A DNA stretch of 40,208 bases, from the IMG/VR virus record IMGVR_UViG_3300046810_000022, positions 1-40,208 of that record; one strand, given 5' to 3'. Made by a program: the position numbers and the translations under genes. Position 1 is the first letter of the stretch, and each line of letters begins with the position of its first letter. The notes under the pieces are model-generated. The model was not told the origin of the DNA. It searched no databases and worked only from the letters and a program-made list of their open reading frames with translations. Source of the stretch: a virus. This document shows, in pieces, positions 1 through 7,475 of this stretch.

Positions 1-137
1 AGATTTACGGTGTCATCGCTGATTCCCCGGAGGATGTAGTGAAAACTGAAGTAGGCGAGCGAACTCCTTCCACCAAGGGGATCCGCGGAACCGCTTCAGG
101 TTTCGAGTTCGAGATCGGCAGCGCGAAGGCGTCCTGA
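1..137 (+). CDS. C-terminal end of an unidentified gene (cut by window edge)
   Basis: An open frame enters from the left edge (first full codon at base 3) and stops with TGA at 135-137. The 44 visible residues end in FEFEIGSAKAS, with no membrane segment and no motif I recognise. A strong hairpin terminator follows within about 12 bases, which supports this being the true end of a transcription unit. It could be a host gene or a phage gene; nothing in the fragment decides. Confidence 0.55.
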   Translation, partial: IYGVIADSPEDVVKTEVGERTPSTKGIRGTASGFEFEIGSAKAS

Positions 138-148
138 CCTCAGCAACG

Positions 149-181
149 AAAGGCCCCCTGCCTTGTGGCGGGGGGCTTTCT
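149..181 (+). terminator. Rho-independent-type terminator hairpin
   Basis: GCCCCC at 153-158 pairs with GGGGGC at 171-176, flanked by AAAG on the left and TTTCTT on the right. It separates the gene ending at 137 from the regulator starting at 220. Confidence 0.8.
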
Positions 182-219
182 TCGTTCCCCACTACTACCG
201 CAGGCCGTACTCTCGAACC

Positions 220-1431
220 ATGGCAGAGCACCTGGGGGACCGCCTCGCACGGCTCCGACGAATGGCGACCCTGACCCAAGAGGGCCTGGCGGAACGTTCC
301 AGTCTGTCCGTGGACCTGATCAAGAAGCTGGAGCAGAAGCGGAAGCACTCCGCCCGGCTCCCCACCCTTCACTCCCTCGCCAAGGGCCTCGGCGTCGAGC
401 TGACCGCCCTCCTCGGCGACCCGCCCGGCGTCCCCTCCACCGGAGAGGTCGACCCGCCCGAGCTCGTCGCCCTGCGCCGCGCCGTGAGCCCTCCACTGTT
501 CATGCCGCCCGCCGAACCGAGCGACACCGAGCGCCTGACCGCACCCCTCCTGCGCCGGGAGATCTCGGACGCCTGGACGCTGTACCACGATGCCCACTTC
601 GGCCGCCTGATGGCACTGCTGCCCGGCATCATCACCGACGCCCGCTTCCTCGCCTCGGTGGGCAAGGTGGACGACCGGGCAGCCGGACAGGCGGCCCTCG
701 GCAAGGCGCTCCAGCTCGCCGGCCACCTCGCGATCCGCCTGGGCAAGGTCGACCTCGCCCTGTCTGCGCTGGAGCGCGCGATGAACGCGGCCGACCAGTC
801 CTCGGACCCCCTCCTCGCATCCATGGTCAGCAACTCGGTGGCCTGGAACTACCAGCGACAGAACCGGCTCGACGACGCCACGCACCTGGCTGTCTACGCC
901 GCCGACAAGGTGGAGCGGGAGCAGGAGGACACCGCGGAGAAGGTGCGGGTGTGGGGTGGCCTGGTCATGTCGGCTGCGACCAGCGCGGCACGCTCGGGGG
1001 ACTACGACACGGCCAGCGACATGATGACGACCGCGGAGGACGCCACCAAGCGGCTCTCCAAGCTGCCCCCGCCTGTCGACGGCAAGCTGGTGTCTGTCTT
1101 CAGCCGCTCCTCGGTCAGGATCGAGCGGGTACGCCTCGCCGTGCAGCATGCGCGGCCCGAGGAGGCCCTGCATCTCGCCAAGGGGATGCGGCTGAGTGCC
1201 GACACGCCCCCGTCGTGGCGTACGTGGCTGCTCTTGGATCTGGCGCGGGCGCACACCGACCTGGGCGACGCCGAGGGGGCCGTGAAGGCCCTCACAAAGC
1301 TCCGCGAGGTCGCTCCTGGCTGGATGTCCCACCACACCCTTGCCGTCGCGATCGTGAGCGATCTGTGGGCTGGGCCAGCGCGTCCTCCGGGGCTGCGGAA
1401 GCTCGCTGAGTTCCTTGGAGTGGCTGCGTAA
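220..1431 (+). CDS. XRE-type helix-turn-helix regulator with a long helical-repeat C-terminal region
   Basis: 403 aa. Residues 1-65 form an XRE/Cro-CI type HTH (GDRLARLRRMATLTQEGLAE, then SVDLIKKLEQ and a leucine-rich third helix). The rest is alanine- and leucine-rich helical sequence resembling TPR-like repeats (residues about 120-400). This architecture is common in Streptomyces chromosomal regulators that sense a ligand or peptide partner. The ATG at 220 is chosen because the HTH begins immediately after it; longer in-frame starts run into the terminator. It is followed by two small genes on the same strand. It could be a host gene flanking a prophage, a cargo gene, or a second phage regulator. 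The function is inferred from the fold only. Confidence 0.85.
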   Translation: MAEHLGDRLARLRRMATLTQEGLAERSSLSVDLIKKLEQKRKHSARLPTLHSLAKGLGVELTALLGDPPGVPSTGEVDPPELVALRRAVSPPLFMPPAEPSDTERLTAPLLRREISDAWTLYHDAHFGRLMALLPGIITDARFLASVGKVDDRAAGQAALGKALQLAGHLAIRLGKVDLALSALERAMNAADQSSDPLLASMVSNSVAWNYQRQNRLDDATHLAVYAADKVEREQEDTAEKVRVWGGLVMSAATSAARSGDYDTASDMMTTAEDATKRLSKLPPPVDGKLVSVFSRSSVRIERVRLAVQHARPEEALHLAKGMRLSADTPPSWRTWLLLDLARAHTDLGDAEGAVKALTKLREVAPGWMSHHTLAVAIVSDLWAGPARPPGLRKLAEFLGVAA

Positions 1432-1517
1432 GGCGCCAAAAGGGGGACGTTCCGTCCCTGTGATCTACCCCGCCCTCGCAAGAAGCTGTCGTGAGACGGA
1501 CGACATGAGGGGCTGGC

Positions 1518-1730
1518 ATGGCGAACACCGCGAGAGAGGCACTGTCCGAGGCGATCGATCAGTTCGGCCACGAGGGCAGGCTGCTCGTCTTCCATGACCC
1601 AGGCGACCCGTGTGGCACGACTGCGGAGGGGGCTGACCTCGCCCCGCACAGCGGGTTAGAAGCGCCGCGCTCCAAGCTGAGAGAGCAGGTCGCGAAGGCC
1701 AACGCCCGGAGTCGAGGGGAGATCCTGTGA
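1518..1730 (+). CDS. Small protein of unknown function
   Basis: 70 aa, beginning MANTAREALSEAIDQFGHEG, without signal peptide or membrane segment. A GAGGGG ribosome site lies 6 bases before the ATG. Its stop overlaps the GTG of the next gene by 4 bases, so the two are translationally coupled. It lies 86 bases downstream of the HTH regulator, with no terminator between, and is probably co-transcribed with it. I do not recognise the family. Confidence 0.7.
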   Translation: MANTAREALSEAIDQFGHEGRLLVFHDPGDPCGTTAEGADLAPHSGLEAPRSKLREQVAKANARSRGEIL

Positions 1731-1969
1731 GCGGTCCGGACACGATCGTCAGCCACGAGACGTGGACACTCACGCCTGACCGCGAACCCGACTCGGAGCC
1801 ACTGACGCACGCCATGCAGTGCGCCGTGTGCCTGGAGAAGTCCGACGACAGCGGGGAGTGGGAGGGGCCCCAGTCGTGGGCGCTGGAACACTCCGGGCGT
1901 AATCCGCTACACCTGACCTTCCGCGAGATCATCACGCGACCGTGGCGGACGTTCATGCACAACCCCTGA
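1727..1969 (+). CDS. Small Streptomyces-type CxxC/HxxxxxxH protein (DUF7848-like)
   Basis: 80 aa. The centre carries MQCAVC and the segment ALEHSGRNPLHLTFREI, then RPWR near the end. This pattern is common in small proteins encoded beside XRE regulators on Streptomyces chromosomes, which I believe are classed as DUF7848. The two cysteines and two histidines could bind a metal. GTG at 1727 overlaps the previous stop and has a GAGGGGAG ribosome site. With the two preceding genes it looks like a host-derived cassette. Function unknown. Confidence 0.7.
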   Translation: MSGPDTIVSHETWTLTPDREPDSEPLTHAMQCAVCLEKSDDSGEWEGPQSWALEHSGRNPLHLTFREIITRPWRTFMHNP

Positions 1970-2028
1970 GACGGGCCCTGTCCGAGCGTTGCTCCCCCGT
2001 GCCGCTTGGGCAGGGCCTCAAACGACAA

Positions 2029-2060
2029 AAGACCCCCCAGCCGTGAGGCCAGGGGGTCTT
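2029..2060. terminator. Bidirectional terminator between converging units
   Basis: A perfect 9 bp stem, AAGACCCCC at 2029-2037 with GGGGGTCTT at 2052-2060, stands between the + strand cassette ending at 1969 and the end of the leftward early operon at 2071. A-rich and T-rich flanks on each side suit termination both ways. Confidence 0.85.
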
Positions 2061-2070
2061 CGTCATGCCA

Positions 2071-4137
2071 TCAGCGGACCGGGCAGGCGCCGGTCGCGCA
2101 GTCCTCGTCCGTGCTGTCCTCGATCGAGGTCACGGCGTAGGTGTTGAACTCTTCCTCGGTGATCCGCTCGTACGGAGCCTGAGCTCGCGTGCCGTCTGGC
2201 ATCAGGGTCGTGCCCTTCAGCTCCGGCAGGAACGCCTTGATGATGTCGGCCGCCTCCTCGGTGGAGTACTTCCCCTCCGGGAAGTTCACGGTGAAGGAAA
2301 CCGCGTTGTCCGCGTACTCCGTCTGGTACATCGCCTGGAAGTTGAGCATGTCGTACAGGCTGACCTCGTCAGCCGACTCCACGATCTCCGAGTCGTAGCC
2401 CATGGCCTCGACCTCGGCGACCAGCTTCTCCTTGGTGGGGTAGGCCACGACCATCGTGTTGCCGGACTGGTCGTAGATGCACTTCTCGACCAGGTGACCG
2501 GCGTTCACCGCCTCCTGGACCATCGCGACCTGGGCCGGGTCGGTCATCGAGAAGCGGACGCGACGGTTGAAGTAGCGGGCGTAGATGGTGTGCACGCCCT
2601 CCGTGACGCCGGGCATCTTCGCGATCGAACCGGTCGGTGCCACGGTCGTCACCTTCACGGGCTCGGGGATGCGGCGGTCGAAGGCGTACTCGCGGGCCTG
2701 CTCGCGGACCGTGTCGTACCAGTCGTTGAGCAGGTTGCGGAACCAGTACGAGTGCGGCGCGTCGCTGTACCTGATGCCGTTCTTGGCGAGGAAGCCCTGC
2801 ACCCCGAGGTGGCCGACGCCGATGCGTCGCTCCGAGTGCATGATGCCGCGCTGCTCCTCGTCCGTCATGTCGCCGTACGTGGCCCGGATCAGGAAGCGCG
2901 TCATCAGCTCGTGCGCCCGCGTCAGCCCGGCCTGGTCGATCGGTCCGCCCTTCACCTTGGGGGCGAAGTGGTCGAGGTTGACGTGGCCGAGCACGCACGC
3001 ACCGGTCGGGGGGAGTGCGATCTCTCCGCATGGGTTGGTCGCGATGACCTCGTTGACCTCCCCCTCGTTGGAGTGCGAGGAGTTCCAGTAGCCGGGCTCA
3101 CCGTTGCGGAGCATCGCGCCGACCGCCAGCCCGTGGATCTCGACGGCCTCCGAGTGCCGGCCGTCCGTCACCTCGTTCAGCGCCTGGACGAACCGGTCGT
3201 CGATCTCGACGGAGATGTTCGTGGTCCAGTGCTTACTGCCGTCCGCCTTGCAGTTGAGGAAGTCGTGGATGAACGGGTCGTCCCAGCGCACGATCGACAT
3301 GCGGGCCGAGCGCCGGACGCCGCCCGAGACGACGCACTCCGCGATGGCGTGGTCGATCTCCATCGCCTCGGTGGGGGTGACGTGCTCACCCTTGGAGGCG
3401 GACAGGATGCGGCCTACCTCCTGGAGCATCCGAGCGAACGGGCCGGGGCCGCTGGCCGTGCCGCCGAACGTCTTCAGGCGCGAGCCCTTGCAGCGCACTC
3501 GGCTCACGTCGTAGACGCGGGCCTTGTGCTTCACTTCGCCGTCGCTCATGAACGTGTCGATCAGGTCGACGAGGGCGTCAGCCCATCCCTCGCGGGAGTC
3601 CTCGACCTCGAAGGCTCCGGCCCAGTCGGAGTCGTACTCCGTCGAGAGCAGGCCCGCGGCCTTCATCTCCTCGTAGTCCTGGTGCATCGGGTCGCACACC
3701 ACGTGGACGTCGAGCTCGCGGCGCGGGGCGCCGAACGGCTGGAGGTACTTGGAGCTGTAGTTGCCGCCGACCCCGCCGCCTTCCATCAGGCGCATGAAGG
3801 TGAACTCGAAGTGCCGGCTCAGCTCGTCTCCCCACGGGGCGACGTGGCAGTTGAACAGGTACTGGCGGCCCTTCACGCCCGTCGCCCACAGATGGCGCCC
3901 TGCGGGGATGATGGCGAACTGGTCCATGTAGGAGACCAGCTCGTCGCGTTCGGCCCGCACGTCGTCACTCCAGGCCGTCTCGTCGGTGCCGTGGACGAGG
4001 GCGAGGTTGCCGCGCGCTACGCGGCGGACGGTGTCGGGCCAGGTCTCCTTCGACCCGTCAGCCAGGGTCCGGGAGTACGTGCGGTTGTAGACGAGCTCGC
4101 CGGTCGGGCCGAAGGGAACGTCGAAGGTGTCAGTCAC
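2071..4137 (-). CDS. nrdJ: Class II (adenosylcobalamin-dependent) ribonucleotide reductase
   Basis: 688 aa. Reduces ribonucleotides to deoxyribonucleotides with a cobalamin-generated radical, supplying dNTPs for phage replication. Visible signatures are Cys97 in LFNCHV, the active-site loop NPCGE at 368-372 (thiyl Cys370, Glu372), the barrel segment TTVAPTGSIAKMPGVTEGVH and the C-terminal redox pair Cys680/Cys685 (CATGAC). The overall layout is that of single-chain bacterial and phage NrdJ. Starts at GTG 4137 with AAGGAGG ten bases upstream. Last gene of the early operon, preceded by an intergenic hairpin and an operator-like site, so it may also be controlled on its own. With the dCMP deaminase it forms the nucleotide-supply part of the operon. 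All catalytic residues appear intact. Confidence 0.93.
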   Translation of the reverse strand: MTDTFDVPFGPTGELVYNRTYSRTLADGSKETWPDTVRRVARGNLALVHGTDETAWSDDVRAERDELVSYMDQFAIIPAGRHLWATGVKGRQYLFNCHVAPWGDELSRHFEFTFMRLMEGGGVGGNYSSKYLQPFGAPRRELDVHVVCDPMHQDYEEMKAAGLLSTEYDSDWAGAFEVEDSREGWADALVDLIDTFMSDGEVKHKARVYDVSRVRCKGSRLKTFGGTASGPGPFARMLQEVGRILSASKGEHVTPTEAMEIDHAIAECVVSGGVRRSARMSIVRWDDPFIHDFLNCKADGSKHWTTNISVEIDDRFVQALNEVTDGRHSEAVEIHGLAVGAMLRNGEPGYWNSSHSNEGEVNEVIATNPCGEIALPPTGACVLGHVNLDHFAPKVKGGPIDQAGLTRAHELMTRFLIRATYGDMTDEEQRGIMHSERRIGVGHLGVQGFLAKNGIRYSDAPHSYWFRNLLNDWYDTVREQAREYAFDRRIPEPVKVTTVAPTGSIAKMPGVTEGVHTIYARYFNRRVRFSMTDPAQVAMVQEAVNAGHLVEKCIYDQSGNTMVVAYPTKEKLVAEVEAMGYDSEIVESADEVSLYDMLNFQAMYQTEYADNAVSFTVNFPEGKYSTEEAADIIKAFLPELKGTTLMPDGTRAQAPYERITEEEFNTYAVTSIEDSTDEDCATGACPVR

Positions 4138-4180
4138 TGGGTAAGTCCTCCTTGAAGTCTGATGTCTCTCACTGCCTGAA

Positions 4181-4206
4181 GGGGGCGGCCCGGATCGGCC
4201 ACCCCC
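4181..4206 (-). terminator. Hairpin upstream of nrdJ (attenuator candidate)
   Basis: GGGGGCGGCC at 4181-4190 pairs with GGCCACCCCC at 4197-4206, a 10 bp stem with one wobble pair when read on the - strand. It has no T run, so it may pause or partly terminate transcription into nrdJ, or act as RNA structure. An operator-like site lies directly upstream (4208-4222). Confidence 0.5.
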
Positions 4207-4207
4207 T

Positions 4208-4222
4208 GCGTCACTTGCACAC
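4208..4222 (-). promoter_or_regulatory. Stoperator-like site
   Basis: On the - strand it reads GTGTGCAAGTGACGC, co-directional with transcription, in the gap between the gene ending at 4231 and the nrdJ hairpin. Confidence 0.6.
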
Positions 4223-4230
4223 TCGCGCCG

Positions 4231-4617
4231 TTACAGCGGCCGACCAGTCAGCTCGCCCAGCACCACGATCAGGCGCTTCAGCGTGCCCGCGCTGTACGCG
4301 GCGAGGTCGGACAGCACCATGATCTGTGCCGCCGTCTCCTCCGCGGTCGGCGCCGGGTTGGCGAAGTACGCCAGGCTCAGGTCGATCCGCTCGTCGAGGT
4401 AGGGAATCGCCGCCTCGGCCTGGACTCGCAGCCCGTCGAGCGCCATGCGCTTGTCCCGACTGGCCAGCTCCTCCTCGCTGTAAGGGCGGGAGAAGACGGG
4501 CCCGTTGCGCCAGTAGTAGGTCAGGGTGGCGTCGTCCCAGAACTCCTTGTGGAACTCGGTCATCCCTGCCGGGGGCTCGACACCCTCGACCGGCTGCTCC
4601 GGTGCGGTCTCACTCAC
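4231..4617 (-). CDS. Unknown early protein
   Basis: About 128 aa. No membrane segment or known motif; the N-terminal third is Glu/Pro rich, followed by a stretch with FWDDATLTYYWRNG and a helical leucine-rich end. GTG 4617 is preferred: GGAGG lies 9 bases upstream, whereas the in-frame ATG at 4626 directly abuts that ribosome site. It overlaps the sigma region 4-like gene upstream by 8 bases. It sits between the split sigma pair and nrdJ in one operon. Function not assigned. Confidence 0.75.
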   Translation of the reverse strand: MSETAPEQPVEGVEPPAGMTEFHKEFWDDATLTYYWRNGPVFSRPYSEEELASRDKRMALDGLRVQAEAAIPYLDERIDLSLAYFANPAPTAEETAAQIMVLSDLAAYSAGTLKRLIVVLGELTGRPL

Positions 4618-4999
4618 TCTGCTCATCCTCCAACTGGTCGTATCCGTCGATGTACTTGTCGCCGTTCAGGTGGGCTGTCAGCTTGCCGACGCCTCGCTCG
4701 ACCCGGTAGCGAACGGCACGGCCGCTCACCTCCTGGAAGGCTGCGATCACGTCGTCGTGCTCGTCGAACGCGAAGCGGAGGAACACCGCCTGCCGCTCGG
4801 CGAGGGACAGGTCGGTGTGCTTCCACGCGTGCTTGATGTCCGCGATGTGCACGAAGAGCGGGCTGCCCTTCTTGGGGTCCTTGTGTCCGCGCGGCATGTC
4901 CGCGTCGGGGACCTGCTCGGCCTTCATGCCGTACGCCGCGTCGCCGTCCCAGACGGCTGGCAGGATGTGCTCGACGAGGGCTCGGTTGTAGCTGCTCAC
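4610..4999 (-). CDS. Sigma-70 region 4-like protein (half of a split sigma factor)
   Basis: 129 aa. Residues about 63-112 match the pattern of sigma region 4: an LSLAERQAVFLRFAF helix, a VIAAF segment in the place of the IAE..L helix, then a recognition-type stretch VSGRAVRYRVERGVGKL ending in LNG. The first 60 residues lack any region 2 sequence. Region 4 normally contacts the -35 box and the beta flap of RNA polymerase. GTG start at 4999 overlaps by 4 bases the stop of a gene encoding a region 2-like protein, which suggests that the two work as a pair, as SigO and RsoA do in Bacillus subtilis. It could instead be a stand-alone transcription modulator. The fold call is by eye. Confidence 0.65.
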   Translation of the reverse strand: MSSYNRALVEHILPAVWDGDAAYGMKAEQVPDADMPRGHKDPKKGSPLFVHIADIKHAWKHTDLSLAERQAVFLRFAFDEHDDVIAAFQEVSGRAVRYRVERGVGKLTAHLNGDKYIDGYDQLEDEQSE

Positions 5000-5358
5000 T
5001 CGGCCTCGCCGAAGGCTTCGGCGTTCGCCTCGTACGACACCTGCTTGCGAGCGTGCGATGCGTGCGTCCTGAACTTCGTCCGCAGGATGCGGTACCCCCG
5101 GTAATTCAGCACGCCTGCCGGGTTGTCCGCCTCGGCGATGACCTCGCGAACCATGCGGGGCCTCTCCGCGAACGCGACCAGGAGCTCCTGCTCCATGTCC
5201 TCGCGCTCGACCACGCCCTCGTAGTCACGGGCGAAGCTGTACGCCGCGCTACGTGCGGCTCCTGCTACGTCAGGGATCTCGATGACGGACCAGTCGACTG
5301 TCGCCTGCTCGGCCGTCTCGTACTCAGTCACCTCCAGGTCGGTGATCTGGATGCTCAC
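4996..5358 (-). CDS. Sigma-70 region 2-like protein (half of a split sigma factor)
   Basis: 120 aa. Residues about 35-115 resemble sigma region 2: FARDYEGVV, the acidic VEREDMEQELLVAF corresponding to the DAEDLVQEVF helix, then YRGYRILRTKFRTHASHARK in the place of the -10 recognition helices. There is no region 4. GTG at 5358 is chosen because GGAGG lies 10 bases upstream; the start overlaps the stop of the phosphoesterase gene by 4 bases. It probably binds the core polymerase clamp and recognises the -10 element together with the product of the next gene. Alternative: a degenerate regulator without promoter specificity. Confidence 0.6.
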   Translation of the reverse strand: MSIQITDLEVTEYETAEQATVDWSVIEIPDVAGAARSAAYSFARDYEGVVEREDMEQELLVAFAERPRMVREVIAEADNPAGVLNYRGYRILRTKFRTHASHARKQVSYEANAEAFGEAE

Positions 5359-6548
5359 TTGCTTACAACCTCCTTCACGGGCACACGCCCGTCCTTGGTT
5401 ACTGCGACGATCAGTCCGGGGGCTCCTCCCGAGCCTCTGCTGTGCCGGAACCACGTCGACTCGGACTCCATCGACGGCGCCTGGATGAAGGTCCGCGGGC
5501 CGTCTGCTTCGATCAGTTCGTGGTGCAGGTGGCCGGCGAGGAGGACGTCCGCCTGGTGCATGGCGGAGTCCTTGTTGAACGCCTGGCCCTTCCACCAGTC
5601 CCACTGCTTGCCTGGCCGGAATTGGTGGCCGTGGACGTGGGCGACGACGGTGCCCGAGCACTCGACGACGACGCTCAGCTCGTCCGTGTCGGGGACGAAG
5701 AACTCGACGTGGCCGAACCGGTCGGGGTTGAGGTCCGCTGCGTCCTTGACGGCGATCAGGGACTCGGTGTCATGGCTGTCGTCGTAGCGGGTCACGCCCT
5801 TGCCGGAGAACCGGACGGCCTCGCCGTGGTTGCCGGGGACGGCGACCATCGTGAGGCGGCTGCACTTCGGGGCGAAGAGCAGGAGCGCGTGGAGCATCAC
5901 CCGGCGAGTGAGGCGGATCTGCTCGTTCAGGGTGAGCGGGGTCCGCCACACGTTGGCGCCGCCCTGCGAGACGAAGCCTTCGATGTGGTCGCCAGCCCAC
6001 GCGATGTGGACGTGGGCGATGGAGAACCGGAGGCGGTACTCGTCGAGGAGGCGGGCCGCCTCGTTCAGGCACTCGACCGTGCGGCGGAGCGTTCCCTCGA
6101 CTCCGTCGCCGTCGATCTTGCCGAACTGCATGTCGCCGAGGATGACCAGGAAGGTGTGCTCGCCGGCCTGCTCGTCGCGTTCGAGGATCGGGCTGGAGTC
6201 GATGGCTGCCAGCAGCTCGTCGAGGCCCAGCTCCGAATCTGTCACAGTTGCACACTTGGTGCGAGCGAAGGAGAAGCGGGTGCTCACGCCCGTGTCCCCG
6301 TTGGCCATCGTCCACTCCGAGGAGCGGAAGCCGGTGACCGTCCACTCCGCAGGGTCCAGGCCCTGGTTGCGGAGCACGTCGGTCGCGGCGGACTCGGTCT
6401 GCTCGAAGGTCTCGGCCCGGACAGTCACGTCCGCGGCGTCGCCCTTGACCTCGATCTGCCGGGTGAAGTCCTTCTCGGGGTCCGTGGTCCTGGCCGCGAC
6501 CGTGGGGCCGATCGGCTTGGCGAGGAGTCCGTCAAGCAGCTCGCTCAC
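5355..6548 (-). CDS. Calcineurin-like metallophosphoesterase
   Basis: 397 aa. Five-part metal-binding signature in the correct order: GDMQFGK (138), GDHIEG (186), PGNHGE (238), HVHGHQF (304) and AGHLHH (338). The first 125 residues form a separate N-terminal domain without recognised motifs. Such enzymes hydrolyse phosphodiesters or phosphomonoesters; phage members are proposed to act as nucleases or nucleotide phosphatases, and the substrate here cannot be told. GTG 6548 has AAGGAGG seven bases upstream. It overlaps the HTH gene upstream and the split sigma genes downstream, all in one operon. Confidence 0.88.
   Translation of the reverse strand: MSELLDGLLAKPIGPTVAARTTDPEKDFTRQIEVKGDAADVTVRAETFEQTESAATDVLRNQGLDPAEWTVTGFRSSEWTMANGDTGVSTRFSFARTKCATVTDSELGLDELLAAIDSSPILERDEQAGEHTFLVILGDMQFGKIDGDGVEGTLRRTVECLNEAARLLDEYRLRFSIAHVHIAWAGDHIEGFVSQGGANVWRTPLTLNEQIRLTRRVMLHALLLFAPKCSRLTMVAVPGNHGEAVRFSGKGVTRYDDSHDTESLIAVKDAADLNPDRFGHVEFFVPDTDELSVVVECSGTVVAHVHGHQFRPGKQWDWWKGQAFNKDSAMHQADVLLAGHLHHELIEADGPRTFIQAPSMESESTWFRHSRGSGGAPGLIVAVTKDGRVPVKEVVSK
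6245..6255 (-). promoter_or_regulatory. Weak stoperator-like site inside the phosphoesterase gene
   Basis: Reads GTGTGCAACTG on the - strand, a variant of the dispersed motif with C in place of the conserved G after GCAA. Confidence 0.3.
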
Positions 6549-6762
6549 TGGAGCCTCCTTCCTGCCGAAGTGCTCGGCGGTATGTGCGGATGGTGGTGGC
6601 GGACACGTCGTGCCCGTGGATGCGCAGGATGGATGCGAGCCAGTCGGCCGAGGTCTGGCCGATCAGGTGGGGTACGAGGGCGTCTCGTTCCTCCAGGGTC
6701 AGAGCCGACCAGATGTCGATCAGCGTCGGGCCCGGCGTGCCGGGCAGTTCGGGGTAGGTCAC
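6532..6762 (-). CDS. Small helix-turn-helix type protein
   Basis: 76 aa. After a proline-rich start, residues 15-70 are all helical, with the segment DWLASILRIHGHDVSATTIRTYRRAL resembling the two helices and turn of a DNA-binding HTH, with Arg-rich recognition helix. Start GTG 6762 overlaps the previous stop region by 1-2 bases; its end overlaps the phosphoesterase start by 17 bases. Probably a small DNA-binding regulator or replication accessory protein. The HTH assignment is by eye. Confidence 0.65.
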   Translation of the reverse strand: MTYPELPGTPGPTLIDIWSALTLEERDALVPHLIGQTSADWLASILRIHGHDVSATTIRTYRRALRQEGGSSERAA

Positions 6763-6763
6763 T

Positions 6764-6952
6764 TCACACCGACCTGGTGATCGCGAGCTCGACGATCTCG
6801 ACGTCTTCCGGCCAGTCCGTGTGCTCGGTTCCGAAGTAGGCGAAGTATCCAGGGGAGTCGGAGTCGTACCGGCAGAACTTGGCCAGCACCACTTCGTGAC
6901 TCCCGCGCGGTACAACGTAGGCAAGTCGTCCATGCTTCAGTGCGACAGCCAC
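6764..6952 (-). CDS. Unknown small early protein
   Basis: 62 aa, beginning MAVALKHGRLAYVVPRGSHE, mostly predicted strand, no cysteine pairs beyond one Cys, no membrane segment. GTG start at 6952 immediately follows the TGA of the upstream gene. Tight packing with its neighbours supports a real gene. Not recognised. Confidence 0.6.
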   Translation of the reverse strand: MAVALKHGRLAYVVPRGSHEVVLAKFCRYDSDSPGYFAYFGTEHTDWPEDVEIVELAITRSV

Positions 6953-7141
6953 TCAGTCGAACACCCCCAACTCCGAGGCCCAGTACATCTGGACCAGCTC
7001 GAACGTCTCTTCCTTGGTGAAGCCCTCTTTGCGGAGGGATGCGCGCAGATCGCCCACGATGGAGGCGGCCCGCTTCGCGGCGGAGAAGTGATCGACGATC
7101 GGCTCGACGTCGGTGGCCTCCCACTCCTCTTCGGCGCTCAC
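6953..7141 (-). CDS. Unknown small early protein
   Basis: 62 aa, acidic and helical (MSAEEEWEATDVEPIVDHFS, then a KEGFTKEETFELVQ helix). The pattern of helices is like that of small actinophage proteins of unknown role. GTG 7141 overlaps the upstream stop by 4 bases and its own stop touches the next start. No assigned function. Confidence 0.65.
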   Translation of the reverse strand: MSAEEEWEATDVEPIVDHFSAAKRAASIVGDLRASLRKEGFTKEETFELVQMYWASELGVFD

Positions 7142-7473
7142 TGCCTACCGTCCAGGGCGACGGCCTGGTTGAGGGCGACGGCAGAGAGCTGAAGCAGCGC
7201 GTACCGCTGCTCGTGCTCGTAGCTGCCCAGGGCCTCGAAGGCGAGCGACAGGAGCAGGGCGTCGAACGTGCCCTTCTCGCCGTACTCCTTGCCCCACGCG
7301 GCCGAGCGCCGGTCGTGCGCCTCGATGCGGTCCTTGGGGGCCGGCTTCACGTCGTACTCGCCGAGGTGCTTCGCGGCCTGCTTCATGTCGGTGATGGCCC
7401 GCGCCATCGGGTCCGGCTTCCGGCCACCCTTCTTCGGTGCCTGCTCGGTGTCGACCGTCTCGGTCTCTGCCAC
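7138..7473 (-). CDS. Unknown early protein
   Basis: 111 aa. A charged N-terminal tail (TEQAPKKGGRKPDPMARAI) is followed by two or three helices with YGEKGTFDALLLSLAFEAL. No catalytic motif or membrane segment. It lies between the primase toprim gene and small genes of the same operon, with 2 bases separating it from the toprim stop, so a role in replication is possible but not shown. Confidence 0.7.
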   Translation of the reverse strand: MAETETVDTEQAPKKGGRKPDPMARAITDMKQAAKHLGEYDVKPAPKDRIEAHDRRSAAWGKEYGEKGTFDALLLSLAFEALGSYEHEQRYALLQLSAVALNQAVALDGRQ

Positions 7474-7475
7474 TG

